From Anaerolineaceae bacterium UBA5404 (GTDB taxonomy: Bacteria; Chloroflexota; Anaerolineae; Anaerolineales; Anaerolineaceae), in contig DHNY01000012.1 in assembly GCA_002409625.1 (NCBI GenBank), positions 22,175 to 86,174 of the forward strand: a stretch of 64,000 nt of DNA. Reading direction: 5' to 3'. The position numbers and the translations under genes are program-made. Within the stretch, counting starts at the first letter, position 1, and the number at the start of each line of letters is the position of its first letter. The notes under the pieces are model-generated. The model searched no databases. It was not told where the DNA came from and saw only the letters and a program-made list of their open reading frames with translations. Positions 1-8,312 of the stretch are shown piece after piece.

Positions 1-158
1 ACGCCTCCACGCGGGAGGCGACTCATCTTCTTCTGCTGGAGCAACAGATTCAAATAGTTTCAATCCACGCCTCCACGCGGGAGGCGACACGCGGTATCTT
101 CGCCATCAGCTCCGGCATGCGGTCGAGTTTCAATCCACGCCTCCACGCGGGAGGCGAC
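1..158 (-). CRISPR. Leader-proximal end of a type I-C CRISPR array
   Basis: A 32-bp repeat occurs at 127-158 and 57-88, and its last 22 bp at 1-22 (cut by the window edge). The spacers are 89-126 (38 bp) and 23-56 (34 bp). The copies are identical. On the minus strand the repeat carries a 7-bp hairpin (CGCCTCC/GGAGGCG) and ends in GTGGATTGAAAC, the typical I-C 3' end that becomes the crRNA 5' handle. The array is therefore read right to left, its leader lies at 159-318 beside cas2, and the spacers seen are the newest ones. The array continues beyond position 1. Confidence 0.97.
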
Positions 159-318
159 CGCAAGATTTACTTGCTTACTTCAATTCTACCAGCATATCTT
201 CTGGTTTCCCTTCACACCTTTTTTAATATTCTCTTATTAAGGTGCTGTTTTTCTCTCTTTTTATCCCTTTTTTCGCGCGAACCTTAGCCTATGAGCGCTG
301 TTCACTTCACCTTCGCAC
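159..318 (-). promoter_or_regulatory. CRISPR leader and array promoter
   Basis: This AT-rich stretch between the cas2 stop and the first repeat is the expected leader. On the minus strand a -10-like AATATT (225-230) lies 17 bp downstream of an A-rich -35 region. The segment 237-252 (plus strand TTAAGGTGCTGTTTTT) matches 15 of 16 bases with 8490-8505 upstream of the cas operon, at the same distance from the -10 box. Transcription would start near 218, about 60 nt before the first repeat. The promoter call is inference; the shared motif is seen directly. Confidence 0.6.
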
Positions 319-609
319 TTACAGTATCAAAACATCATCCATGCTGGTTACTTTCTTAGCGCCAATATGAAGCACGCGATTCTCCCAATTATTGCCCAAG
401 AAGTAGTATCTCAAACTATCTTTTTCTTTATCAATAATTTTCTCTAGTCTAGCTTGTAAGGTACGCAACTGTCCTGTATCGATCAGACATTCAAAGACTG
501 AATTTTGAACACGTTGGCCATAACTCTCGCATGCTTTTGCTACTTTTCGAAGGCGTTTTTGTCCACCCTCGCTTTCTGTATTGACATCATAGGTGATAAC
601 TACTAACAT
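319..609 (-). CDS. cas2: CRISPR-associated endoribonuclease Cas2
   Basis: This 96-residue protein is the structural core of the Cas1-Cas2 spacer integrase. It begins MLVVITYDV, the conserved ferredoxin-fold first strand with the metal-binding Asp, and shows the family features R..K.C..YG.RVQ.SVFEC. The ATG at 609 is chosen because GTGGAG, 8-10 nt upstream, serves as its ribosome binding site; a GTG at 621 would sit inside that site. The gene starts 2 nt after the cas1 stop, so the two are surely co-translated. It is the last gene of the cas operon and is followed by the CRISPR leader. Confidence 0.97.
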   Translation of the reverse strand: MLVVITYDVNTESEGGQKRLRKVAKACESYGQRVQNSVFECLIDTGQLRTLQARLEKIIDKEKDSLRYYFLGNNWENRVLHIGAKKVTSMDDVLIL

Positions 610-611
610 AG

Positions 612-1643
612 CTAGCTCCACAAAAAAGGCGGATATGATTCAAGATCCTCTCTTAAATGTCTGGCAAGCAAGAGGGCTTGAATGTGTGGCAGAAGGCCAT
701 AGGGCATTTTTTCTTTGATGAAGGGATGCATCAGCTCTTCTTTTTTCTTTTCTTGCCAGGCGACCAAAACTGCCTTTCGCGTTTCTTCATCCATCAAAAC
801 ACCGCCGCTTTCTTTTATGGAGAAACCTTTGCCGTTTATTTGTTTGCGGTTGACCAAAGTTAACGCCAAACGGTCACATAACACTGGCCTGAATTCTTCC
901 ATGACATCCAGAGCAAGTGATTTTCTTCCTGGCCTATCGGTATGGAAAAAGCCGACATATGCATCCAACCCAACCGCTTCAAGCGCGGATGCGGTCTCAT
1001 TCGCTAAGAGTACGTAAAGGAAGGACAGAATAGCATTCATCGGATCGGTTGGTGGCCTTCGTGTTCTTTCTCTAAAGAAGAAGTGGTCCTTTTGGTGGAA
1101 GATCATTTGATCGAACAACGAAAAGTAACGCCTGGCAGCATTGCCTTCTATCGCCATCAAATCAGCTTTGGTGGTCGCCTCGCGGGTTTTGAGCATGAGT
1201 TCCTTCATTTCCGCGATGACTTGTTCAAACTGAACGGCATCTACCAACAAAGCGTGATCACGTTGGGTTCTTTGGAGCACTTTACGCTGATTGTAGATTT
1301 TCCCAAATACGCAGTTTTTTGCAATCGCTAAAGAGGCTTGATCATCTTCTGAATCGGCATATTGTTTTTTTCTTAGAAGAACATTGCCACTGACTGGACC
1401 ATTGACACGAGCCAAGAAACGGCCATTGGGTGTCAGAAAAGTGAGGCCTATGTTTCTCTCAACGCATGCACCCATCAGAAAGGGGCTTACGCCAGTATAG
1501 TTGAAGCAAACGATGCCCTGGAGGTTTAATAGGGGTAACTTTTTGGTGGGTTGTTCTTCTCTTTTGATAATGAGAGCCTCGTCTTCCAAACCCAAGAAAG
1601 TATCTGGGCTGGTAACATAGAGAACGTTTCCAAGTTTTCTCAA
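612..1643 (-). CDS. cas1: CRISPR integrase Cas1 (type I-C)
   Basis: This 343-residue Cas1 catalyses spacer integration with Cas2. The metal ligands can be seen as Glu166 in AIEGNAARRYF, His234 in GFFHTDRPG and Glu249 in the DVMEEFRP motif. The N-terminal beta domain (about 1-90) is followed by the helical catalytic domain. The length is normal for I-C Cas1. The start codon overlaps the cas4 stop by 4 nt (ATGA), so the three adaptation genes cas4-cas1-cas2 form one translationally coupled block. Confidence 0.98.
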   Translation of the reverse strand: MRKLGNVLYVTSPDTFLGLEDEALIIKREEQPTKKLPLLNLQGIVCFNYTGVSPFLMGACVERNIGLTFLTPNGRFLARVNGPVSGNVLLRKKQYADSEDDQASLAIAKNCVFGKIYNQRKVLQRTQRDHALLVDAVQFEQVIAEMKELMLKTREATTKADLMAIEGNAARRYFSLFDQMIFHQKDHFFFRERTRRPPTDPMNAILSFLYVLLANETASALEAVGLDAYVGFFHTDRPGRKSLALDVMEEFRPVLCDRLALTLVNRKQINGKGFSIKESGGVLMDEETRKAVLVAWQEKKKEELMHPFIKEKMPYGLLPHIQALLLARHLREDLESYPPFLWS

Positions 1644-2302
1644 TTTTCCTCCTCAATATGGTTTTGGATGTATTCCTCAACTGATTTAGGTGCGTTTTGT
1701 ACGTAAGGCAGACAGATTTCAAGCATAGAACAAGATTTGCAGGCTTTTTTGGGTTTTACCCTGGGCGTGTAGTTGCGTTGGTAATGCTGTTGCATTTCAG
1801 AAACAGCTTGTTTAACCGTTTGCCTCAGTTCCTCAGTAAAACTTACAGCCGTACGACGTCGAGTTTTCCCATAATAAAGATAGCCCGTATCGATAGCGGT
1901 TGATAGCATTTCTTCAAGGCACATGGCTTGCGCGCAAAGTTGGGCTTCATCAATTGTGCCTTCCTTTGGTTTACCCCGCTTATATTCAACAGGGATTGGC
2001 TGAAACAGACCTTCTCGACCTGGTAATGGGATGCCATCTGCGGATGGTTCAAATTCGACCATATCACAAACCCCAATAATGCCAAGTGTGTTTGAGCGAA
2101 TTGGCACAGAACGGGAGATTATGACGCCCGAGCGGCTTTCTGTGAAGAAGGGATCATCTACTTTTTCATGGAGAATGTTACCTTCGATGGTTAGGTAATT
2201 ATCCTTCCACTGTTTCTCTATATGGATGAGTGCCCACTGTCGACGACAGAAGAGAAAATGTTGGATTCCAGAAAGGGCTAAGAGATCGTCTGTTTCAGCC
2301 AT
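1640..2302 (-). CDS. cas4: CRISPR-associated exonuclease Cas4
   Basis: This 220-residue RecB-family nuclease trims prespacers and sets PAM choice with Cas1-Cas2. It has the four iron-sulfur cysteines (Cys19, then Cys188, Cys191, Cys197), the nuclease residues Asp80 (GVCDMVEF), Glu106 and Lys108 (PVEYKRGK), and the motif DEAQLCAQAMCLEEM. The ATG at 2302 is the only possible start, because an in-frame stop lies two codons upstream. Its own ribosome binding site is weak. A strong AAGGAGG instead serves a 19-codon ORF that overlaps this start (see 2278-2337). Confidence 0.97.
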   Translation of the reverse strand: MAETDDLLALSGIQHFLFCRRQWALIHIEKQWKDNYLTIEGNILHEKVDDPFFTESRSGVIISRSVPIRSNTLGIIGVCDMVEFEPSADGIPLPGREGLFQPIPVEYKRGKPKEGTIDEAQLCAQAMCLEEMLSTAIDTGYLYYGKTRRRTAVSFTEELRQTVKQAVSEMQQHYQRNYTPRVKPKKACKSCSMLEICLPYVQNAPKSVEEYIQNHIEEEN

Positions 2303-2337
2303 GGTTTATTAAAGCCTTTCGATGAGGGTACTTTCAT
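2278..2337 (-). CDS. Possible 19-codon leader peptide overlapping cas4
   Basis: Between cas3 and cas4 the best Shine-Dalgarno sequence (AAGGAGG, about 2343-2349) precedes an ATG at 2335-2337, not the cas4 start. The resulting ORF (MKVPSSKGFNKPWLKQTIS) runs in another frame past the cas4 ATG and stops at 2278-2280, so ribosomes ending it would be next to the weakly preceded cas4 start. A role in translational coupling of the adaptation genes is inference; it could also be chance. Confidence 0.35.
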   Translation of the reverse strand: MKVPSSKGFNKPWLKQTIS

Positions 2338-2408
2338 TAAACAATCCTCCTTGTCATTTTTCAAAGCATCCGTATAGTTACAACCAGTTACTTCACTTCT
2401 GTTTGATA

Positions 2409-4589
2409 TCACATAATGTAGTCTTCATCTTCAAAGCTCAAAACGTCAAGTGCGCCGGCCATGTAACCTAGAAAATTATCATAGCCAAGATTCCAATGAT
2501 AAATTTCTTCAGAAATCTTTGGAATCCCTAATTTTTGCAACTTGTAGTCCGCAATTTGAATCGATTTTTGTTGTAAGCTCTGCCAGTCAATATAACCAGA
2601 ACGGATTTCATTTGCGATAGTCTTATCCACAACAGTTATACTGGTTTTGCCATCAATCACCCTAAAGTTGTCATTGACAAACAAAAAGTTTTTATTAGAT
2701 TCGTTATCCAACAATTTTTTACTAATAGGCTGTGTGCCATACATTTTTAGTTCACGTGAAATAGCACGAGTAGTAAGGATAGGTTCAATACTGATATCTT
2801 CTTCAATAAAATCTCGCAATACAGAAGCAGCATTCTTCAACCCAGGATTAGATTTAAGGTGTTTGTTTTCAGCAAGAAAGAAGGTGTTCATTTCCGCAAT
2901 GCCATATTCCCCACTACGATTAACGCGTCCTGAAGCCTGGAGTAAAGAGGTGAGTGAGGCAAGTTCACGGAAACCTGTTCGGAAAGAGAAGTCGACGCCA
3001 GCTTCCACACAAGAGGTTGCGACCAATGTCCAATTGACATCGGTTGGCGATTTTAACCTTTCTTTTACCCTTTCTAATGTCGTTTCCCGGTCTTTTGATA
3101 ACAGGGCTGTTGACATGTGTTCAACACATTCTTGCCCAAATCTTTCTTTAAATCGGTTCGCGATAACAGCAGCACTTTGTATTGTGTTAAGAATGACAAT
3201 GCGAGGCCCAGGAGATTGATTTACCCATTCGCAAAAATCATCTATGCTTTTTGGCGTGAGGTCGTTTTTGTAGTCAATGCGCCTAACTTCAAATTGGCTC
3301 AGAGAGTTACGTACTGGTTCAGAGACAATTGATGGAATTTCACGAGGTGTTTGGGCAATCTCTTCTATCTGCCAAAACCTATTCAGTGATCCAGAAGCTA
3401 AGACCCAATAGCAGGTCCACTCATCCGCGTAACGCTCTATCCAACGCCAGGCAATTGGCAACAAACTGGCAGGCAAGGCAGCATGTGCTTCATCTACGAA
3501 TATGGCACTACCAGGCAACTCGTGGAGCCGTCTTAAAGATGAAGGCCTATTTGAAGCAAGTGTTTCAAAGAAAGCGACCGCGGTTGTTACAATAATCGGT
3601 GCTCGCCACAATGCGGTGAGATGACGCAAGTCTTTATTTTCAAAGTCTGCGCGGTGATGTAATTCTGCGACCACTTCTTCTGGATTTTCACCGGGTAACA
3701 CCAAGCACTCACGATAGACCTTTACTGATTGTTCAATAATGTTGGTAAAAGGTAAGACAACAAAAATACGACGCAAACCTCGTTCACTTGCCTGTGCCAG
3801 TAAGTGAGCCATTACAGCAGTTGTCTTACCTGTTCCAACTGGGCTATCGCAAAAGGAAATGGGGTCGTTGATTTCTGCATTCCTACAATCTTCATACATT
3901 TTTGTGCGTAGCTGACTGCGCTCAGAAGTGTAATCCCCCAGTTTTGAGACATATTTATCTAACTGATCGAGCCGCTCAAGAGGCTTCAATTTTACATCAG
4001 GGAGCTGTTTTGGATACTTACCATAATGTATCGCTGTGTTGGTGTGGTCGCCATCGACGAGAATAGAAAGAACTAAACGCAAAAATATTGACAAATCACC
4101 TATTGGCATGGCGGTATTTTGTAAAGAACTGTCGCCAAAGACATTATGATGAATCTCAACATACCTGTTTAGCGCATCATCAACATATGCCTTCACTCGC
4201 GGATTGCGAAACATCGATTCGCCGCGAATGCTTTCTTCGCTGAAGTTGGGCAAGCCTTTATGGTGAGAGTAAACGACAATAGCTGGTATTATTGCGTTAA
4301 TCATTTCGTCAAGAAGATAGGCAGCACCTGCATCTGCATGATTAATTGGAAGCTTACCCGCTTCAACTTCCCCGGAAAGAACCGATTGGTTTTGTTCGTC
4401 AAGCTTTCCAAGATCATGAAATAACGCGCCAGGTTTGGAATTATCGATAAGCAATTTACCATCTTTAACAGCATACTTGGCGACTTCACCTACAATTCGC
4501 GCCACAATTTCAACCACTCCGGTTATATGATCTTGATAGCTTTGAGCAGGGAAGCCGTCTTTTGGGCTATGAGCGTAGTAGGTTTTCAC
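2409..4589 (-). CDS. cas3: CRISPR nuclease-helicase Cas3 (HD plus DExH)
   Basis: This 726-residue effector is recruited by Cascade to unwind and degrade target DNA. The N-terminal HD nuclease shows His21, His58-Asp59 (LFHDLGK), His84, His109-His110 and Asp181. The superfamily 2 helicase has Walker A SPVGTGKTT (249-257), DEAH (366-369) and motif VI QASGRVNRSG. The start overlaps the cas7 stop by 4 nt. In the usual I-C order cas3 comes first, before cas5; here it lies between cas7 and cas4, so effector stoichiometry may differ. A 106-bp gap separates it from cas4. Confidence 0.97.
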   Translation of the reverse strand: MKTYYAHSPKDGFPAQSYQDHITGVVEIVARIVGEVAKYAVKDGKLLIDNSKPGALFHDLGKLDEQNQSVLSGEVEAGKLPINHADAGAAYLLDEMINAIIPAIVVYSHHKGLPNFSEESIRGESMFRNPRVKAYVDDALNRYVEIHHNVFGDSSLQNTAMPIGDLSIFLRLVLSILVDGDHTNTAIHYGKYPKQLPDVKLKPLERLDQLDKYVSKLGDYTSERSQLRTKMYEDCRNAEINDPISFCDSPVGTGKTTAVMAHLLAQASERGLRRIFVVLPFTNIIEQSVKVYRECLVLPGENPEEVVAELHHRADFENKDLRHLTALWRAPIIVTTAVAFFETLASNRPSSLRRLHELPGSAIFVDEAHAALPASLLPIAWRWIERYADEWTCYWVLASGSLNRFWQIEEIAQTPREIPSIVSEPVRNSLSQFEVRRIDYKNDLTPKSIDDFCEWVNQSPGPRIVILNTIQSAAVIANRFKERFGQECVEHMSTALLSKDRETTLERVKERLKSPTDVNWTLVATSCVEAGVDFSFRTGFRELASLTSLLQASGRVNRSGEYGIAEMNTFFLAENKHLKSNPGLKNAASVLRDFIEEDISIEPILTTRAISRELKMYGTQPISKKLLDNESNKNFLFVNDNFRVIDGKTSITVVDKTIANEIRSGYIDWQSLQQKSIQIADYKLQKLGIPKISEEIYHWNLGYDNFLGYMAGALDVLSFEDEDYIM

Positions 4590-5476
4590 AATGTCATCAA
4601 GTCAACCACGCTATCCACTTTACTCAAAAGCTCTTGTGGAAGAGCAGTTTTATCCTCATAATCCGTCCAATCATTGGATGGATTTTCCACTTCACCAATA
4701 CGGGTTGGTGTGAGTGCTTCCAACAACAAGTAATCCGGGCAACTTCCCAAAGCATTTTTATGTTCGATATACCACGCATGGCGAATACGAACATCTGGGC
4801 GAATGGCTGAGCGATTCAAATCATAAGCATGAGGAATAAGAAGTTTTAGCAATTCGATATCATCAGAGGTACAGCCCGATTTAGGTGCATAGTTTGGGTT
4901 CACAAAAAAGGGCATCACATAAACGCCGTGTTGGACGATTCGAAAAGCCAAAGGTGCCATGCCTTGGTTTTTCCCTTCTTGCACACCCGCTTTATTAGTA
5001 TTCGTGTGGCGAATAATCTCAATCGGAGAAATAGAAACACCAACACCAAACTGAACTACGCCTGTCTTAATGAATCCTTTTGCCGCGCCTTCTTCAAGAA
5101 AAGTATTGCCGAAGATTCGAGCATCCCAGTATTTTTTAACAAAATCGCTTTGCATAAACTTTGTTTGATCAAAATTCTTCGTGTCTCCCATTTCATCAGC
5201 GATTGCTTTGCGGTTGCGTCCCCTTGATTCTAAAATGCGATAGCTCATAATATTGTGGTTCGTTGAAAACTTTTCAGGCAAAATCTTTACAAGTGGGGTA
5301 TTGGGATCCTCGAGAAGATCACGTAACTTCCGTTTAAAAGAAACTGGTGAGATTTCTCCCCGACCATTGGGGCGTTGACGTGGTTCGCTTTCCCGATCGG
5401 GATCACCATTGGGGTTTGACCCAACGACTTCAATAATTAAAAGGCCAGTTGCGCGTTTGAATTCCATATTATTCAT
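4586..5476 (-). CDS. cas7: Cascade backbone subunit Cas7 (Csd2)
   Basis: This 296-residue RAMP protein polymerises along the crRNA in type I-C Cascade. The N-terminus has the Csd2 signature SNPNGDPDRESEPRQ followed by G.ISPVSFKRKLRD. The ATG at 5476 is chosen because AGGAG lies 7 nt upstream and the protein then starts MNNMEFKRATG; a longer frame to 5581 only runs back into cas8c. The start overlaps the cas8c stop by 8 nt and the stop overlaps the cas3 start by 4 nt. Confidence 0.96.
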   Translation of the reverse strand: MNNMEFKRATGLLIIEVVGSNPNGDPDRESEPRQRPNGRGEISPVSFKRKLRDLLEDPNTPLVKILPEKFSTNHNIMSYRILESRGRNRKAIADEMGDTKNFDQTKFMQSDFVKKYWDARIFGNTFLEEGAAKGFIKTGVVQFGVGVSISPIEIIRHTNTNKAGVQEGKNQGMAPLAFRIVQHGVYVMPFFVNPNYAPKSGCTSDDIELLKLLIPHAYDLNRSAIRPDVRIRHAWYIEHKNALGSCPDYLLLEALTPTRIGEVENPSNDWTDYEDKTALPQELLSKVDSVVDLMTL

Positions 5477-5942
5477 TTTGATTCTCCTGTTCATTTGATT
5501 GTTCGTTTGCTTGTTTTTTTTCTGATTCGGGTAGTTTTGCCAGGTATCCGATAAAAAGTTGTGCTTTTTCCAATTCGCCAAATCGCATGTTTTCTGTTAG
5601 TTTGGATTGCAGCTGGGTCATTAGTCTTCTGTAGTGGCCTATAAGCCAGCCTACGAGTGCACTTTTATCTACATTTTTATCTTCTTCAGCTTTACTTTTT
5701 TCGTTATCCTTTTGGTCGGTTCCTTTTATATAGCTATATTGATTAGCCCAGGAAATATAAGGGTTCATTCGTGTACCAAGCACTGCCAAAGCTCTTACAG
5801 GCATTTCAGTGGCAGTTACAAACATGCCATTTCCTGCAAGTTGAGGGGGAATATCGCCTTTACGTACGATTTCGCAATACAGAAGGTGTAACCTATCAGA
5901 CACTTGTAAAATTTGACCGATTAAGAACGCGGTTTCTTGCAT
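5469..5942 (-). CDS. cas11: Cas11c small subunit from an internal start in cas8c
   Basis: Type I-C systems make their small Cascade subunit from an internal start near the 3' end of cas8c. Here a near-perfect AAAGGAGG stands 5 nt before an in-frame ATG at 5942, giving a 157-residue C-terminal product (MQETAFLIGQILQVSDR...) that is helical in appearance and ends in a Glu/Gln/Asn-rich tail. The ribosome binding site inside the reading frame is seen directly; the function rests on the known I-C precedent. It is somewhat longer than typical Cas11c. Confidence 0.75.
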   Translation of the reverse strand: MQETAFLIGQILQVSDRLHLLYCEIVRKGDIPPQLAGNGMFVTATEMPVRALAVLGTRMNPYISWANQYSYIKGTDQKDNEKSKAEEDKNVDKSALVGWLIGHYRRLMTQLQSKLTENMRFGELEKAQLFIGYLAKLPESEKKQANEQSNEQENQNE

Positions 5943-7562
5943 ATAATCCTCCTTTAGGATCTTGAATTTATGTAAAAGCAAGCCGAGCAAGGGAACTAAC
6001 ATCCCAATCTCATTTTTTTGCTGAAGACTAACAGCATCTTTGTTTCCTGTTTTTCTTCTAAAGTTATTGCCAACAAACTTTACCAAGCCAAGCCAATTGG
6101 CATTTACTCCACGTAATATCCGCAACACGGAATTCTGTGGAGCGTTTATTAACAGATCCATACCTTCATAGTATTGCATCACTTTGACTGCACTTTTGCC
6201 ATCCGCTTGGGTGCCATCGAGTTTCCAGACTTTATTTACTATCTTTGAAGCTTCAATTGGGAAGGGCGTTAAGGGGCGCACAAAAGAAATCTTTGGTACG
6301 TTATGGCAACCGTCTTGCCAATCATTCGCAGCTTTGACTAAATCATCCCTAGCAATGTTACGTGTGTAGACAACCTTCGCGCGATTGGAAAGCGCAGGAG
6401 GTATTTGTTGCAAGGCAAAGACATGAATGTTTTTAGGTTTGTCCTTAGGTGGAAGTCCGTCCAATGTCGTTAAAAAGTCTTTAGCGACTGCCTCAAAACG
6501 GCTCTCAACAAATTCTTCAGATTGTCTGTTTTCGCCACTTGGAGCAAATAAGCTTACTATTTTTGGCGGTACTTTTGGTAGTTTATCGGGGTAGGCAAAC
6601 AACATGGCGCTGTTTTCAATTTTGCGCCAGGTAATCTTTTCGTTTTCAGGCTTTGATATCCATTCAAGCGCAGCTTGGGTACTGTCACGATTTTCTCTGG
6701 AAATAGGATAGGAGCGATCATCCGCATTTCCATAGCGAAATTGACAAGGTTGTTCACGAAACATTGAGCGCAATACTGCTTCAAAACCTTGGATTAGTTT
6801 AACTCTGGGCATGGGTTTATCCATGACAAAGTATGGGTCGCCGAAGGCATCAACGAGTTCTGTTTTTGGTTGGTCTTTATTGGCTGTATCAGTTAATAGC
6901 CATTGGTTAATCTGATTGGTAGTCTTCTCATTTGCAATTGGCCCACCATAGGGCTCCCAGTCTTTGAGATCAAACATGACCGAAACAGAGCCAATATCTT
7001 TATCTGGTTCTTTGTTGGGATTGCCTGGATGTATGAGTAGGGGAAGGAAGGCTTTTAGATCATTTTGGAGATTCTTCCATACCCAATCTTCAAAAGAGTC
7101 TCTAAAGTGAGTGACTTCTATTTTGCCACAAATTTGCATCAAGGAATAAATCGCACTGTCTTCTGGCACACCTGGAATACTTTTGCGTAAACAGGCTTCC
7201 ACTTTTTTACGTAAGTTAGTTGACCAATTGTCGTTTTCGCACATTGCTTTTAATCTGAGAAAATCTACTTTTTCTTTTTCTTCAAGCAAGTTTTTACAGT
7301 AAGTTTTACCCTCGTCATCGGTAATACGATAGAGGGGAGCGATGTTAAAAGCTGGAAAAGCCTGTTGATTGTTTCCGTACTTTCGGCAAATCTTTGCAAG
7401 CTCTTTGTCCATTAATTCAATTTTTGCAACGTTTCCTTCATTACTCAACCAAATCCGATAGTTGTTACCTCCAGGGAGTACTTTGTAATCATCATGCCAT
7501 AGTTTTGTCTGGATTCCATTTTCTTCAAGCACCTCTTTTAATCGAAAGGTCTCATTTATCAT
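5469..7562 (-). CDS. cas8c: Cascade large subunit Cas8c (Csd1)
   Basis: This 697-residue large subunit recognises the PAM and holds the target DNA in type I-C Cascade. It is recognised by gene context and Csd1-like stretches (WLSNEGNVAKIELMD, ALEWI, YYEGMDLL, GLLLHKFKILKEDY). It is longer than many Csd1 proteins. The ATG at 7562 lies 1 nt after the cas5c stop and has GGGAGG just upstream; an upstream frame start at 7601 would only overlap cas5c. Its 3' end doubles as the cas11c gene. Confidence 0.94.
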   Translation of the reverse strand: MINETFRLKEVLEENGIQTKLWHDDYKVLPGGNNYRIWLSNEGNVAKIELMDKELAKICRKYGNNQQAFPAFNIAPLYRITDDEGKTYCKNLLEEKEKVDFLRLKAMCENDNWSTNLRKKVEACLRKSIPGVPEDSAIYSLMQICGKIEVTHFRDSFEDWVWKNLQNDLKAFLPLLIHPGNPNKEPDKDIGSVSVMFDLKDWEPYGGPIANEKTTNQINQWLLTDTANKDQPKTELVDAFGDPYFVMDKPMPRVKLIQGFEAVLRSMFREQPCQFRYGNADDRSYPISRENRDSTQAALEWISKPENEKITWRKIENSAMLFAYPDKLPKVPPKIVSLFAPSGENRQSEEFVESRFEAVAKDFLTTLDGLPPKDKPKNIHVFALQQIPPALSNRAKVVYTRNIARDDLVKAANDWQDGCHNVPKISFVRPLTPFPIEASKIVNKVWKLDGTQADGKSAVKVMQYYEGMDLLINAPQNSVLRILRGVNANWLGLVKFVGNNFRRKTGNKDAVSLQQKNEIGMLVPLLGLLLHKFKILKEDYMQETAFLIGQILQVSDRLHLLYCEIVRKGDIPPQLAGNGMFVTATEMPVRALAVLGTRMNPYISWANQYSYIKGTDQKDNEKSKAEEDKNVDKSALVGWLIGHYRRLMTQLQSKLTENMRFGELEKAQLFIGYLAKLPESEKKQANEQSNEQENQNE

Positions 7563-7563
7563 G

Positions 7564-8214
7564 CTAGCCCTCCCTTGGATATAATAAGGTGCCGTTCTCA
7601 ATTACGATATTAGTATCAAACAAGTAATTGACTGCGGAATTGTAGCCCTTTGGAAAAACCTGTCGCAACATGGACGGAATCTCAATTCTCGGTAAATTCA
7701 ACAGCACCTTTGTTTCTGGCCGAAAAGCTCCAAAAAAAGACGGCGTAAACTCTCGCCAACCCAGATAGGGAATAGAGAAACACTGCCCTCGCGTAATTCT
7801 GCGATTAAAGATGTCCTGATAGGCATGCCCTGGAGAAGTTGTTGCCCGATCCCATTCCCTTGCATTTTGAGGTAATCTGTTTTTGTCCCGAAAAGGGATA
7901 ACTTCGGCATAGAGACGATAACAGACATCAATGAGTACGGTTGCACCAAGTTGATAGCTGTTGCCATCAGAAATGTTTTTACTTTTACGCAGTGGACCAC
8001 CATAGTTGGTGGTGTAGGAATGAAATTGAATTGGGGCGCAAATTTCGCATTTGACAGGAACAACTTCAATGGCTGGACCCCAAAGAATGGACTCAAAAAT
8101 GGCTTTGACCGCTGAATACGTTGGAGCAGGATAGCTTACCGGGCTGTCACCGGTGTCTGGCCGTGTCCACAATGCGGTAGGTCCCGCAATTTCCAAGTGA
8201 ACAATGTAAGTCAT
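7564..8214 (-). CDS. cas5c: Cas5c (Cas5d), pre-crRNA processing subunit
   Basis: This 216-residue Cas5 replaces Cas6 in type I-C: it cuts the repeat hairpin and stays on the crRNA 5' handle. The N-terminus shows the Cas5 fold (HLEIAGPTALWTRPDT..SPVSYPAPTYSAVKAIFESI). It is the first gene of the operon. AGGAGG lies 9 nt before the ATG. The 5' untranslated region (8215-8471) carries a degenerate repeat, a guide and two long inverted repeats, so this protein may process its own leader RNA. Confidence 0.95.
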   Translation of the reverse strand: MTYIVHLEIAGPTALWTRPDTGDSPVSYPAPTYSAVKAIFESILWGPAIEVVPVKCEICAPIQFHSYTTNYGGPLRKSKNISDGNSYQLGATVLIDVCYRLYAEVIPFRDKNRLPQNAREWDRATTSPGHAYQDIFNRRITRGQCFSIPYLGWREFTPSFFGAFRPETKVLLNLPRIEIPSMLRQVFPKGYNSAVNYLFDTNIVIENGTLLYPREG

Positions 8215-8252
8215 ACCTCCACACCTCCTTTAGGTTTAGGAATATTTACTTT

Positions 8253-8290
8253 TTTCGTGATGCTACGGTTGTGACTTTAGCATCACGAAA
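8253..8290 (-). repeat. Perfect 12-bp inverted repeat in the cas leader RNA
   Basis: TTTCGTGATGCT (8253-8264) and AGCATCACGAAA (8279-8290) form a 12-bp stem with a 14-nt loop, 39 bp before the cas5c start. On the minus strand it is followed by AAAG rather than a T-run, so it is not an ordinary terminator. It may protect the cas mRNA or mark the 3' end of the crRNA-like RNA. Confidence 0.7.
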
Positions 8291-8312
8291 CCGTGGTAAA
8301 AAGATGCTCTTG

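Noticed and set aside
657..1331. Plus-strand ORFs opposite cas1, and many similar ones opposite leuS, murJ, rpoA and others
   Set aside because: They are antisense shadows of clear genes with no start signals or recognisable families.
5477..5581. N-terminal extension of cas7
   Set aside because: It overlaps cas8c in another frame; the proper ribosome binding site and Csd2 start are at 5476.
8253..8290. The 12-bp dyad as a Rho-independent terminator of the crRNA-like RNA
   Set aside because: On the coding (minus) strand the stem is followed by AAAG, not a T-run.
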